This document shows, in pieces, positions 11,201 through 21,676 of a DNA stretch of 64,000 nucleotides. Under the pieces are notes generated by a model. That model was not told the origin of the DNA, searched no databases, and saw nothing but the letters and a program-made list of their open reading frames with translations. A program made the position numbers and the translations under genes. The stretch's first letter is position 1, and every line of letters starts with the position of its first letter. The stretch is from Phyto melanocephala (taxonomy: Eukaryota; Arthropoda; Insecta; Diptera; Rhinophoridae): NCBI GenBank assembly GCA_941918925.1, contig OW799233.1:1542001-1606000 (forward strand). The letters are read 5' to 3'.

Positions 11201-14200
11201 CCATTGCCACCACCTAATAATCTGAGCTCAATCGAATCAAATGAAATAAGTAATCATTTGGACAGCGATATCGCCACTATTAAAACAATATCAGCAGCTC
11301 GTAGCGGTAAGTTATTACTAATACTTCTATCATAACTTGCCTTTAACTCAGTATTATTCGATATTCAAGAAAACTAAAACTGTTTTTAAAAATTTTTTGT
11401 TTTTGTCACATTTTTGCACTGAAAAGGAATTTGAGTAAATTTTTGGAACAAAACATTATACATACATACATACATACTTATGTACATATTAAAAATTGAT
11501 TGGAAAATGTTTCAGAGTGTGGTACACCAATTTTAACACGACCGGAAACACGCATTGTGGGTGGTAAGAATGCTGCTTTTGGACGCTGGCCTTGGCAGGT
11601 ATCTGTGCGCAGGACATCTTTCTTTGGTTTTTCAAGTACACATCGATGTGGTGGAGCTCTTATTAATGAAAATTGGATTGCTACGGCTGGTCATTGCGTT
11701 GATGAGTAAGTATTGTTTTTATCGAGATGAACACAATATTATTAATGTACTTCCTTCAAGTGAGTCGGTCATATCTCAATAATAATAAATAAGGCTAAAG
11801 GTTTTATTTTTAATTCTAAAGTTTTGTTGGCGGAGTTTAGAAAACTCACAAAATGCCAGGTTATCACACGATGATTCAGTATCCGCAAGTCGACCTATAC
11901 CTTCAAATAGGAAGTCGGAGCTGAACGCAAAACTATTATCTTCTTAGTAAAAGTTTTGCATGTGGTCAATTGAGACTCCGGGCAACTGTATCTCGGTACA
12001 GTTAACCGACGCCACGCAATTAACCAATGCGATAGTGAGACGCAAAACTCTCGAAGCCGGATGAAAAAGACGGCCTGATTGCCCTTAAGAGATAATGGCA
12101 ATGACGCGCGAGCTCTTGACCCGACCAGAGCTGAATCACGACTCTAAAGGTTTTTAATAAAACTAGTATGTTCTGCGGTCGACCCATTTGAACGTAATTT
12201 ATGTAGTTGAAAAAATATATATATTCTCACACCACAGTTGTAGTAGTGACCAGCGTTGCCGTTTATTTTTAACCAAAATTGGTTGTTTTTTTTTTCTGAT
12301 GTGTAGATGTGTACTTTTTATGTATTATGTATTTTATATGCCAATTTTTCAAAACGCGCCTTCAGACTTTCAAAATTCATTTTAGATAGTGATATAAGTA
12401 TTGTTGCGTTTTGGGATAAAGTGTCCAAACATAAAAATGCAATGAACGAAAATTGTTTCGAGGAACTTATTTATTTTGTTCAACACATAATGTCTTTGCC
12501 ACATAGCTCAGCTGCTGCAGAAAGCATTTTTTCACCGCTTAGTTTAATAAAAAGCAAATTTGGAGATAAGCTTGAGTTCCAAACAATTAACAATATTATG
12601 CAATCAAAAGAATTGTGCATAAATCAAATTGATTCCCATTAAGTCTGGTCTGCCAAAACCTTGTTTTAAAAAACTTTATAAAAGAAAAAAAAAACAAATA
12701 TAATAATATTTAAATAATTTTTAATTTTGGTTGTTTTTTTCCATATTTGGTTATATTTTTAAGAAATTTTGGTTGTAAAATTTTGTTGGTTGTGACAACA
12801 CTGGTAGTGACATACACATATAGCGCTCTTTGCAATAACAATTTGTATTAAATCGCATTAATTTTCTTTTGCTGCATATGAATGTACATGGGATGTATAT
12901 GTATGTCAATAGCAATTTTAAACGCGTATAACTCCTTAACTACACAATAGATTCAAACGGGATCTAGATTGTTAACATCTCATAAAAATTTTCTGTGAAT
13001 GGTACTTTTGCTGAGATCACTCGCAAACTTCGAAGCATTATCAGTCTACGAGAAAGTCTACCTAATGTATCAACAATTCAAAAATTGTCAAGAACTTTGA
13101 AGCATTGCTGTTGTAAATGAGAGTGTACCGAAAAGCCCTAAAACATACATACATATGTACATATGTACATTCAAAATCGTTCTCAATAAATTAAAATTTA
13201 ACGCAAATTGCATGAAAATATACTTATGTATATTATTCCATACTCAATCGGAATCTTTTTAATTCAATAAAAAATTTTCAACTATTTCAAAAGAAGAATG
13301 AAAGGTTTATATGTATGTAAATAGTTTTTTAAGCTGACTTTATATGGAAATTTGATTGATTTGAATATTGATTGTTTAACAATGTTATTGTTCATTTTAA
13401 AACAATTGTTCAATTCACAACCCCGTATTGAAATACAGTTCTGGTTTATTTACTTGTGAACACAATTCCTGTTGTATCGGTTGTATCATTGTATTGTTAA
13501 ACGTCAATTGATATTAAGCGTCGTCTTTAAGATGTAGAACTTTTTATACCCTTCACCTGTGGTGCACAAGGGTATATATAGCTTTGTCATTCCGTTTGTA
13601 ATTTCTACAATTTTCATTTTCGACCCCATAAAGTATATATTTTCTGAAAGCTTATAAATAGAGGAGTCGATTAAGCCCTGACAGTCCGTCTGTCCGTCTG
13701 TCCGTGTGTTGGTTGAAATCAACTTTTAGAAGCAACTATATGTTCCTCAGATCTGTATATGGTATCTATCTCTTGGAAATATCCAGGAATGAATCGCTAT
13801 TGAAATTCAGCACAACCGCCCCATAACTTTCTGAGATATGAGCAAAAAACTACGACCACCTCGTTTTTTTTCACAATTACAACAACAACATACATACATA
13901 CATACATACATACATGTAAAAAACATACCAAACAAAAAAAAATACAAACAAAAAAAAAATACTAAAAAAAATAAAAAAATAATAAAAAAAAACTAAAAAA
14001 AAAAAAATTTAAAAAAATTTTTTAAAAATTTTTCTAAAAAAATTTTTTAAAAAAATTTAAAAAAAATATAAAAAAAATATTAAAATATAAATAATATATT
14101 AAATAAAATAAAATAAATTTTTTTTGGCTCAGCTGGGATTCGATGCCACATTTGCACGTATTTTATATGGGATGAATGGTGATACAAACAATTGTTATTG

Positions 14201-15020
14201 CATTACTACACGTTGTGAAGGGTATATAAAATTCGGCACGGCCGAATATAGTACTGTTACTTGTTAAAAATAACCTTGAATTGCAATTAAAATTTTAAAT
14301 TTCCTTTCATAGTTTATTGATTTCACAAATTCGCATACGTGTGGGCGAGTATGATTTCTCTCACGTGCAGGAGCAATTACCGTACATTGAAAGAGGTGTT
14401 GCCAAAAAGGTAGTACACCCCCTATACAATTTTTTTACGTATGAATACGACCTGGCACTGGTTAAATTAGAGCAACCACTCGAATTTGCACCACATGTTA
14501 GTCCTATATGTCTTCCGCAAACGGATAGTTTGCTAATAGGTATGAACGCAACGGTGACTGGCTGGGGAAGGCTTAGTGAAGGAGGCACGTTGCCTTCCGT
14601 CTTACAAGAGGTATTACATATAACGATAAATTCAAATACAATTCCTTGATTTATTTTTATTTTATTTGAACAGGTTTCGGTACCAATTGTTAGTAATGAC
14701 AATTGCAAAAGTATGTTCTTAAGAGCAGGAAGGCAAGAATTTATACCGGAAATATTTTTATGTGCTGGTTACGAGACTGGAGGACAAGATTCTTGTCAAG
14801 GTGATTCCGGTGGGCCTCTACAGGTTTGTTAATACACACTAACGACATTCTGTATTTCGTAATATAAATCATTAAATTATTTTAGGTTAAGTCTCAGGAT
14901 GGTCGTTATTTTTTGGCTGGCATTATATCATGGGGAATAGGCTGTGCTGAGGCCAACTTGCCGGGCGTTTGTACACGTATTTCAAAATTTGTGCCTTGGA
15001 TTATCGAAAATGTAACGTGA
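8275..15020 (+). CDS. Sb: Stubble-like type II transmembrane serine protease
   Basis: Coding exons: 8275-9185, 9244-9491, 9626-9978, 10853-11306, 11516-11705, 14313-14610, 14674-14823, 14886-15020. All junctions are GT-AG and phases agree, giving 912 aa. Order: cytoplasmic N-terminus; hydrophobic signal-anchor at about 116-143 with no cleavable signal; six-cysteine knot (Cys 224, 233, 239, 250, 259, 260, spacing like a clip domain); Thr/Ser/Pro-rich stem (about 310-650); trypsin domain. Zymogen cleavage is predicted at Arg668-Ile669 (RIVGG). The triad is His715, Asp765, Ser863 (GDSGGP), with Asp857 giving trypsin-like Arg/Lys specificity. I recognise it as Drosophila Stubble (787 aa from memory), a cell-surface protease for Rho-dependent epithelial and bristle morphogenesis; the knot and catalytic domains look nearly identical and the stem accounts for the extra length. 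The first ATG is chosen because it precedes the anchor. Intron 5 (2.6 kb) is full of transposons. Filzig is the alternative, less likely. Confidence 0.93.
9979..10852 (+). other. Sb intron 3
   Basis: Intron of 874 bp, donor CAC|GTAAGT and acceptor TTAAAAG|GTTGTT, phase 0. It holds a perfect 16-bp palindrome GAATGGCTAGCCATTC at 10297-10312 and a short ATGTATGTATGT microsatellite near 10455. No transposon ends seen. Confidence 0.6.
11850..12170. repeat. Unassigned GC-richer repeat-like fragment
   Basis: Stands out by base composition from the surrounding AT-rich intron (for example GACGCGCGAGCTCTTGACCC near 12100). It may be a piece of an LTR or LINE element, but I find no domain, ends or repeats to prove it. 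Confidence 0.3.
12251..12803 (+). mobile_element. hAT deletion derivative with 8-bp target-site duplication
   Basis: Starts CAGCGTTGCC and ends GACAACACTG (reverse complement CAGTGTTGTC), so 8 of 10 terminal bases pair. Both sides are flanked by the identical 8-mer GTAGTGAC (12243-12250 and 12804-12811). CAG-type ends plus an 8-bp duplication are diagnostic of hAT elements. It is 553 bp long, so most of the transposase has been deleted. What remains is the C-terminal dimerisation domain. Confidence 0.93.
12370..12642 (+). pseudogene. hAT transposase C-terminal (hATC dimerisation) fragment
   Basis: About 90 residues with the hATC pattern: [10 protein letters not shown], then [23 protein letters not shown], where SSAAAE-IFS corresponds to the family's SSA-SER-FS. 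Then [18 protein letters not shown] and a natural stop. No RNase-H-like catalytic region or BED finger is present, so it is non-functional for transposition. The open frame begins inside the element without a proper start. Confidence 0.85.
12812..13544. other. AT-rich intronic DNA between hAT and HINE
   Basis: Part of Sb intron 5. No coding or RNA features seen. Short ACATATGTACAT microsatellite near 13145. Confidence 0.4.
13545..14265 (+). mobile_element. HINE/DINE-1-like element, copy B
   Basis: Complete copy in Sb intron 5, sense to the gene. TATACCCTTCACCTGTGGTG start, CTGTCCGTCTGTCCGTGTG run at about 13690, a GGCTCAGCTGGGATTCGATG block at about 14126, a long A/T-rich centre, the GAAGGGTATATAA block and the ATTCGGCACGGCCGAAT hairpin, ending TTACTTGTT at 14265. 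Non-coding. Confidence 0.9.
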
Positions 15021-16158
15021 TAAACTCTCCACTATCTAGCCACAAATATAAAATATTTATAATTATTTTTTATTATCAATGATTACTTTTTCTAATCAGT
15101 TGTGTAAATATCTTAATCTCGATTGTTAAAATATTGTTTTATATATTTATTTTATGTTTTTAATTATTTTTCAAAAAATTCTCATTTTTTTATTCTTATT
15201 TAAATTACTTGTGATTTTATTTATTTTACATTATTATATGTTAAAAAACGTAGTTAGACACAATTATAATTGTTTAAATAATTTAAATCTTATCAATCAA
15301 TTCTAATCATTTCATTTTAAAAATTTTAACATAAATTTGAAACCATTTCTGCTGTCTGTATATAATCTAAATGCATATGTATGTACATACATACTTAGTA
15401 CATTTCCACATACATACATATGTAGAAATGCATACATAAATATTATGTAGCATGCATACATACATACATCATTATTTATATAGTATATAAAAAACAAAGA
15501 GAGTCATTTTTAGTTAGAAATTCAATTGAAACGAATTTTGTAATGTTTTCTAGTATTATTAAGTAAAATTATTTTTATTTATTAAAATGGACCATAATCA
15601 TTAGAAAAAAATATATATTGTCTTGCCCAAAGAAGGAAAAAAAAACAAAATAAAACAAGGATTATAATAAAATTATATCAATAAAATGTTTTTGAATTAA
15701 CAATTGTTTATTTTTATTTGTTTATTACATCGGTTTGACTTTCCCACCAAGAAAAAATGTTAATACTTATTCTTCTTTTATTTATTTTATTTCTTTTTTT
15801 ATTTACGAAACTAAAGAATTCTTTTATAGCATTCTCCAAGAAAAATGTATTTATCAGGTAATTGTTGTTCGGAGGAAGTTTATTTCGTCGTATTTTTTAT
15901 ATGTACGTATGTACTTATATAAAGTTTGACATTTTGATTAAATGAGAGAAGAGAGAAAGTTAAAAAAAGTGGGATAAAAATAAAAGGAAAACAAGGTCAG
16001 AAAACGTATGTATACTTGAGGAGGCCATAAGTAAACCGTCATTAAAAGTGAACCCGATATATTTGCTATATGAAGCAGTGAATTCGAAAGATAGGGACGC
16101 TCAAACGTTGGTTAAGGAAAAAAAAGGCTTAGACTTGAAATTGTTGTAACGTCAACGC
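15021..16158. other. 3' flank of Sb and intergenic DNA
   Basis: Begins with the Sb 3' UTR, whose end I cannot fix. No gene seen. The stretch 15857-15965 (GGTAATTG..TTCGGAGG..AAGTTTGACATTT..ATGAGAGA) has a diverged copy at 35398-35490, so it is part of a dispersed repeat of unknown class. Confidence 0.5.
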
Positions 16159-16917
16159 ACATCGAAGTTAGCGGGAAAGCAGCTCTATTTTTATATTTAA
16201 TAAGGGTAATATGACGACATTCAGAACAAGAAATAGGTAGTCAGTTATATCATATCTTCATATATTTAAATAAAAACCTTAATTAAAAAAATTATATTTG
16301 TAATAAGTATGTATAATACAAAAATAATTGAAGAATTTCTCTTAATCTTATAAAAAGTTATTAAAAATATTTGTAACTATAAATTTTAAATTTATTAGAT
16401 TAAACTATCAGGAAAAAAATGATGTCATCACTCATTTTATTCTATAAATAAGTGAAAGTAATTTACACATTTTTAGTTGTAATACTGTGAAGGCTTCAGA
16501 TGAACTAGGTAAGCATATTAAATTAAAAGATGTAGCTGAACAAAAATCTAAGTAGTGGGTAAATTCACCTTAACAATAAGCATCTCATATATATATCGTA
16601 ATTTTGAGAAAAAGATCTTCAAATCTTATTTTCATTCAAAAATCTTAAAAATTATGGTAAAATTTTCATTCTAGCATCGAAAAAAAGGGGAAATGATTTT
16701 ATAAGAAGATGCAAGTTTGAGGGTGAATACTTGTTTTCAAAACACAGCAGAATCAATTTTAAGTTTGATTACACCAGGTCTAGTAAGGAAACTTATAGAA
16801 ACCCACGCAGAACAGATTTTGGGACTTTATTTATTTATTTAATGTGGATATCACATACAACAAGACATAAATCTTTTTAATTACAGTATGTGATCTTATA
16901 GCGAATATACATATATA

Positions 16918-18463
16918 AACAAGTAACAGTGCTATATTCGGCCGTGCCGAATCTTATATACCCTTCACAACGTGTAGTCATGCAATAACAATTGTTTGTA
17001 TCACTATTCATCCCATATAAAATACGTGCATACGTACACGTTAGAATAAATGTGGCATCGAATCCCAGCTGAGCCAAAAAAATTTTATTTTATTTTATTT
17101 AATATATTATTTATATTTTATTATTTTTTTTTATATTTTTTTTAAATTTTTTTAAAAAATTTTTTTTAGAAAAATTTTTAAAAAATTTTTTAAAAATTTT
17201 TAAAAAATTTTTTAAAATTTTTTTTTTAATTTTTTTTAAATTTTTTTTCGTAGTTTTTATACCCTTCACCTGTGGTGCACAAGGGTATATATAGCTTTGT
17301 CATTCCGTTTGTAATTTCTACAATTTTCATTTCCGACCCCATAAAGTATATATTTTCTGAAAGCTTATGAATAGAGGATTCGATTAAGCCCTGACCGTCT
17401 GTCCGTCTGTCCGTCTGTCCGTCTGCCCGTCTGTCCGTGTGTTGGTTGAAATCAACTTTTAGAAGCAACTATATGTTCCTCAGATCTGTATATGGTATCA
17501 ATCTCTTGCAAATATCCAGGAATGAATCGCTATTGAAATTCAGCACAATCGCCCCATAACTTTCTGAGATATGAGCAAAAAACCACGACCACCTCGTTTT
17601 TTTCACAATTACAACAACAACATACATACATACATACATGTAAAAAACATACCAAACAAAAAAAATTACAAAAAAAAAAAAAATATTAAAAATAAGAAAA
17701 AAATAATAAAAAAAAAACTACAAAAAAAAAAGTTTAAAAAAATTAAAAAAAAAATTTTTTAAATTTTTTTAAAAATTTTTCTAAAAAAATTTTTTAAAAA
17801 AATTTAAAAAAATATAAAAAAAAATAATAAAATATAAATAATATATTAAATAAAATAAAATAAAATTTTTTTGGCTCAGCTGGGATTCGATGCCACATTT
17901 ATTCTAACGTGTACGTATGCACGTATTTTATATGGGATGAATGGTGATACAAACAATTGTTATTGCATGACTACACGTTGTGAAGGGTATATAAGATTCG
18001 GCACGGCCGAATATAGCACTGTTACTTGTTTTTTATTATTTTTAATATTTTTTTTTTGTAATTTTTTTTTTGTTTGGTATGGTTTTTACATGTATCTATG
18101 TATGTATGTTATTGTTGTAATTGTGAAAAAAACGAGGTGGTCGTGGTTTTTTGCTCATATCTCAGAAAGTTATGGGGCGATTGTGCTGAATTTCAATAGC
18201 GATTCATTCCTGGATATTTCCAAGAGATTGATACCATATACAGATCTGAGAAACATATAGTTGCTTCTAAAAGTTGATTTCAACCAACACACGGACAGAC
18301 GGGCAGACGGACAGACGGACAGACGGTCAGGGCTTAATCGACTCCTCTATTCATAAGCTTTCAGAAAATATATACTTTATGGGGTCGGAAATGAAAATTG
18401 TAGAAATTACAAACGGAATGACAAAGCTATATATACCCTTGTGCACCACAGGTGAAGGGTATA
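16918..18463 (-). mobile_element. HINE element C1 (minus), interrupted by a nested HINE
   Basis: On the plus strand it begins AACAAGTAACAGTGC, followed by the ATTCGGC..GCCGAAT hairpin. This is the reverse complement of the family's right end. It ends GGTGAAGGGTATA at 18463, the reverse complement of the left end. The two halves (16918-17257 and 18031-18463) are separated by a plus-strand copy (17258-18030) inserted in the T-rich centre. The halves join at GTAGTTTTT / TTTATTATT. Confidence 0.88.
17258..18030 (+). mobile_element. HINE element C2, nested in C1
   Basis: Complete 773-bp copy: TATACCCTTCACCTGTGGTG start, five CTGTCCGT/CTGCCCGT units at about 17397-17437, GGCTCAGCTGGGATTCGATG block at about 17873, hairpin at about 17996-18012 and TTACTTGTT end. 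Its two arms are inverted relative to the arms of C1, so the region can fold into very long hairpins. Confidence 0.9.
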
Positions 18464-18492
18464 AAAATAATGTACATACAAATATAAACATA

Positions 18493-18757
18493 CTAGCCGC
18501 CCGGTACGTGCTTCGCTACGTAACACCAAATTTCAAAAAAGTGCCTTTAGCCTTCTAGCATCTCTTTAAATTTTTTTGCTACATGCATTAAGTCCAAAGA
18601 TACAAAATTACCTATTTTACCCGTTCTTAGCCCTTTTCCCCCTAAATTCCAAAATTTCGAAAAGTACAAAAATTCACTATAGATTGCTTTAAGGAGAGTA
18701 AAACTACGTTTTTACTTTTTTCCTAATGCTATCCCTCTCAAAGATAAATGCTGTTCA
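18493..18757 (-). mobile_element. Helitron 3' end fragment
   Basis: On the plus strand it starts CTAGCCGCCCGGTACGTGCTTCGC. Read in reverse this is a hairpin (TACGT..ACGTA stem around GCTTCGC) followed by CTAG|T, the Helitron 3' terminus. It runs into the HINE that starts at 18758. A copy occurs at 21412-21676. Confidence 0.65.
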
Positions 18758-19128
18758 AACAAGTAAGAGCGCTATATTCGGCCGTGCCGAATCTTATATA
18801 CCCTTCACAACGTGTAGTCATGCAATAACAGTAGTTTGTATCACCATTCATCTCATATGAAATACGTACATACATATAAAAAATATACATATATAAAAAA
18901 CATCCCATTGTAAAATTATAAATTTACGTATGTGTGTTAAAAAAAAAAAAAAAAATTAAAAAAATAATTTTAAAAAAAAATTAAAAAAAAATATTAAAAA
19001 AAAATTTTAAAAAAATAATTAAAATATAATTAATATAAAACAAAAAAAATAAAAAAAATTATTAAAAAAAAAATAATAAAAATATAAATAATATATTAAA
19101 TAAAAAAAAATAAAAAAAATATTAAAAA
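18758..19128 (-). mobile_element. Truncated HINE right end (copy D)
   Basis: AACAAGTAAGAGCGCTATATTCGG start with hairpin and TATACCCTTCACAACG, then a long A-rich stretch. It is cut off at 19128 by the junction of the tandem duplication. Its intact counterpart is the copy starting at 21677. Confidence 0.8.
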
Positions 19129-19887
19129 ACATCGAAGTTAGCGGGAAAGCAGCTCTATTTTTATATTTAATAAGGGTAATATGACGACATTCAGAACAAG
19201 AAATAGGTAGTCAGTTATATCATATCTTCATATATTTAAATAAAAACCTTAATTAAAAAAATTATATTTGTAATAAGTATGTATAATACAAAAATAATTG
19301 AAGAATTTCTCTTAATCTTATAAAAAGTTATTAAAAATATTTGTAACTATAAATTTTAAATTTATTAGATTAAACTATCAGGAAAAAAATGATGTCATCA
19401 CTCATTTTATTCTATAAATAAGTGAAAGTAATTTACACATTTTTAGTTGTAATACTGTGAAGGCTTCAGATGAACTAGGTAAGCATATTAAATTAAAAGA
19501 TGTAGCTGAACAAAAATCTAAGTAGTGGGTAAATTCACCTTAACAATAAGCATCTCATATATATATCGTAATTTTGAGAAAAAGATCTTCAAATCTTATT
19601 TTCATTCAAAAATCTTAAAAATTATGGTAAAATTTTCATTCTAGCATCGAAAAAAAGGGGAAATGATTTTATAAGAAGATGCAAGTTTGAGGGTGAATAC
19701 TTGTTTTCAAAACACAGCAGAATCAATTTTAAGTTTGATTACACCAGGTCTAGTAAGGAAACTTATAGAAACCCACGCAGAACAGATTTTGGGACTTTAT
19801 TTATTTATTTAATGTGGATATCACATACAACAAGACATAAATCTTTTTAATTACAGTATGTGATCTTATAGCGAATATACATATATA

Positions 19888-21382
19888 AACAAGTAACAGT
19901 GCTATATTCGGCCGTGCCGAATCTTATATACCCTTCACAACGTGTAGTCATGCAATAACAATTGTTTGTATCACTATTCATCCCATATAAAATACGTGCA
20001 TACGTACACGTTAGAATAAATGTGGCATCGAATCCCAGCTGAGCCAAAAAAATTTTATTTTATTTTATTTAATATATTATTTATATTTTATTATTTTTTT
20101 TTATATTTTTTTTAAATTTTTTTAAAAAATTTTTTTTAGAAAAATTTTTTTTTTAATTTTTTTTAAATTTTTTTTCGTAGTTTTTATACCCTTCACCTGT
20201 GGTGCACAAGGGTATATATAGCTTTGTCATTCCGTTTGTAATTTCTACAATTTTCATTTCCGACCCCATAAAGTATATATTTTCTGAAAGCTTATGAATA
20301 GAGGATTCGATTAAGCCCTGACCGTCTGTCCGTCTGTCCGTCTGTCCGTCTGCCCGTCTGTCCGTGTGTTGGTTGAAATCAACTTTTAGAAGCAACTATA
20401 TGTTCCTCAGATCTGTATATGGTATCAATCTCTTGCAAATATCCAGGAATGAATCGCTATTGAAATTCAGCACAATCGCCCCATAACTTTCTGAGATATG
20501 AGCAAAAAACCACGACCACCTCGTTTTTTTCACAATTACAACAACAACATACATACATACATACATGTAAAAAACATACCAAACAAAAAAAATTACAAAA
20601 AAAAAAAAAATATTAAAAATAAGAAAAAAATAATAAAAAAAAAACTACAAAAAAAAAAGTTTAAAAAAATTAAAAAAAAAATTTTTTAAATTTTTTTAAA
20701 AATTTTTCTAAAAAAATTTTTTAAAAAAATTTAAAAAAATATAAAAAAAAATAATAAAATATAAATAATATATTAAATAAAATAAAATAAAATTTTTTTG
20801 GCTCAGCTGGGATTCGATGCCACATTTATTCTAACGTGTACGTATGCACGTATTTTATATGGGATGAATGGTGATACAAACAATTGTTATTGCATGACTA
20901 CACGTTGTGAAGGGTATATAAGATTCGGCACGGCCGAATATAGCACTGTTACTTGTTTTTTATTATTTTTAATATTTTTTTTTTGTAATTTTTTTTTTGT
21001 TTGGTATGGTTTTTACATGTATCTATGTATGTATGTTATTGTTGTAATTGTGAAAAAAACGAGGTGGTCGTGGTTTTTTGCTCATATCTCAGAAAGTTAT
21101 GGGGCGATTGTGCTGAATTTCAATAGCGATTCATTCCTGGATATTTCCAAGAGATTGATACCATATACAGATCTGAGAAACATATAGTTGCTTCTAAAAG
21201 TTGATTTCAACCAACACACGGACAGACGGGCAGACGGACAGACGGTCAGGGCTTAATCGACTCCTCTATTCATAAGCTTTCAGAAAATATATACTTTATG
21301 GGGTCGGAAATGAAAATTGTAGAAATTACAAACGGAATGACAAAGCTATATATACCCTTGTGCACCACAGGTGAAGGGTATA
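19888..21382 (-). mobile_element. HINE element C1, second copy, interrupted
   Basis: Duplicate of 16918-18463 with the same nested plus-strand element (20185-20957). Same ends and same interruption point. The A/T run near 20140 is 43 bp shorter and the GACAGACG run at about 21225 has one unit fewer. Confidence 0.88.
20185..20957 (+). mobile_element. HINE element C2, second copy, nested
   Basis: Duplicate of 17258-18030 at offset 2927. The arms appear identical to the first copy. Confidence 0.9.
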
Positions 21383-21676
21383 AAAATAATGTACATACAA
21401 ATATAAACATACTAGCCGCCCGGTACGTGCTTCGCTACGTAACACCAAATTTCAAAAAAGTGCCTTTAGCCTTCTAGCATCTCTTTAAATTTTTTTGCTA
21501 CATGCATTAAGTCCAAAGATACAAAATTACCTATTTTACCCGTTCTTAGCCCTTTTCCCCCTAAATTCCAAAATTTCGAAAAGTACAAAAATTCACTATA
21601 GATTGCTTTAAGGAGAGTAAAACTACGTTTTTACTTTTTTCCTAATGCTATCCCTCTCAAAGATAAATGCTGTTCA

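Larger units (their letters stand above)
11706..14312 (+). other. Sb intron 5, loaded with mobile DNA
   Basis: Intron of 2607 bp between the exons holding the catalytic His and Asp. Order of contents: a GC-richer unassigned repeat-like piece (about 11850-12170), a complete hAT deletion derivative with target duplication (12251-12803), ordinary AT-rich DNA, and a full HINE-type element (13545-14265) whose end lies only about 47 bp before the acceptor CATAG|TTTATT. Confidence 0.8.
16159..19128. repeat. Tandem duplication, left unit (2970 bp)
   Basis: This unit begins ACATCGAAGTTAGCGGG and recurs starting at 19129. The two copies appear base-for-base identical over most of their length. The visible differences are a 43-bp length change in an A/T run (about 17175-17220) and one 8-bp GACAGACG unit near 18300. 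It contains unique-looking sequence (16159-16917), HINE copies C1 and C2, a Helitron 3' end (18493) and the start of another HINE (18758). Confidence 0.9.

Noticed and set aside
11895..12101. Minus-strand 68-codon frame in the GC-richer piece of Sb intron 5
   Set aside because: Composition suggests a repeat fragment but the protein has no identifiable domain, so it is not called as a gene.
8275..15020. Filzig as identity of the serine protease
   Set aside because: The order signal-anchor, six-Cys knot, T/S/P-rich stem and protease, and the wording around each, fits Stubble as I remember it; Filzig is far longer.
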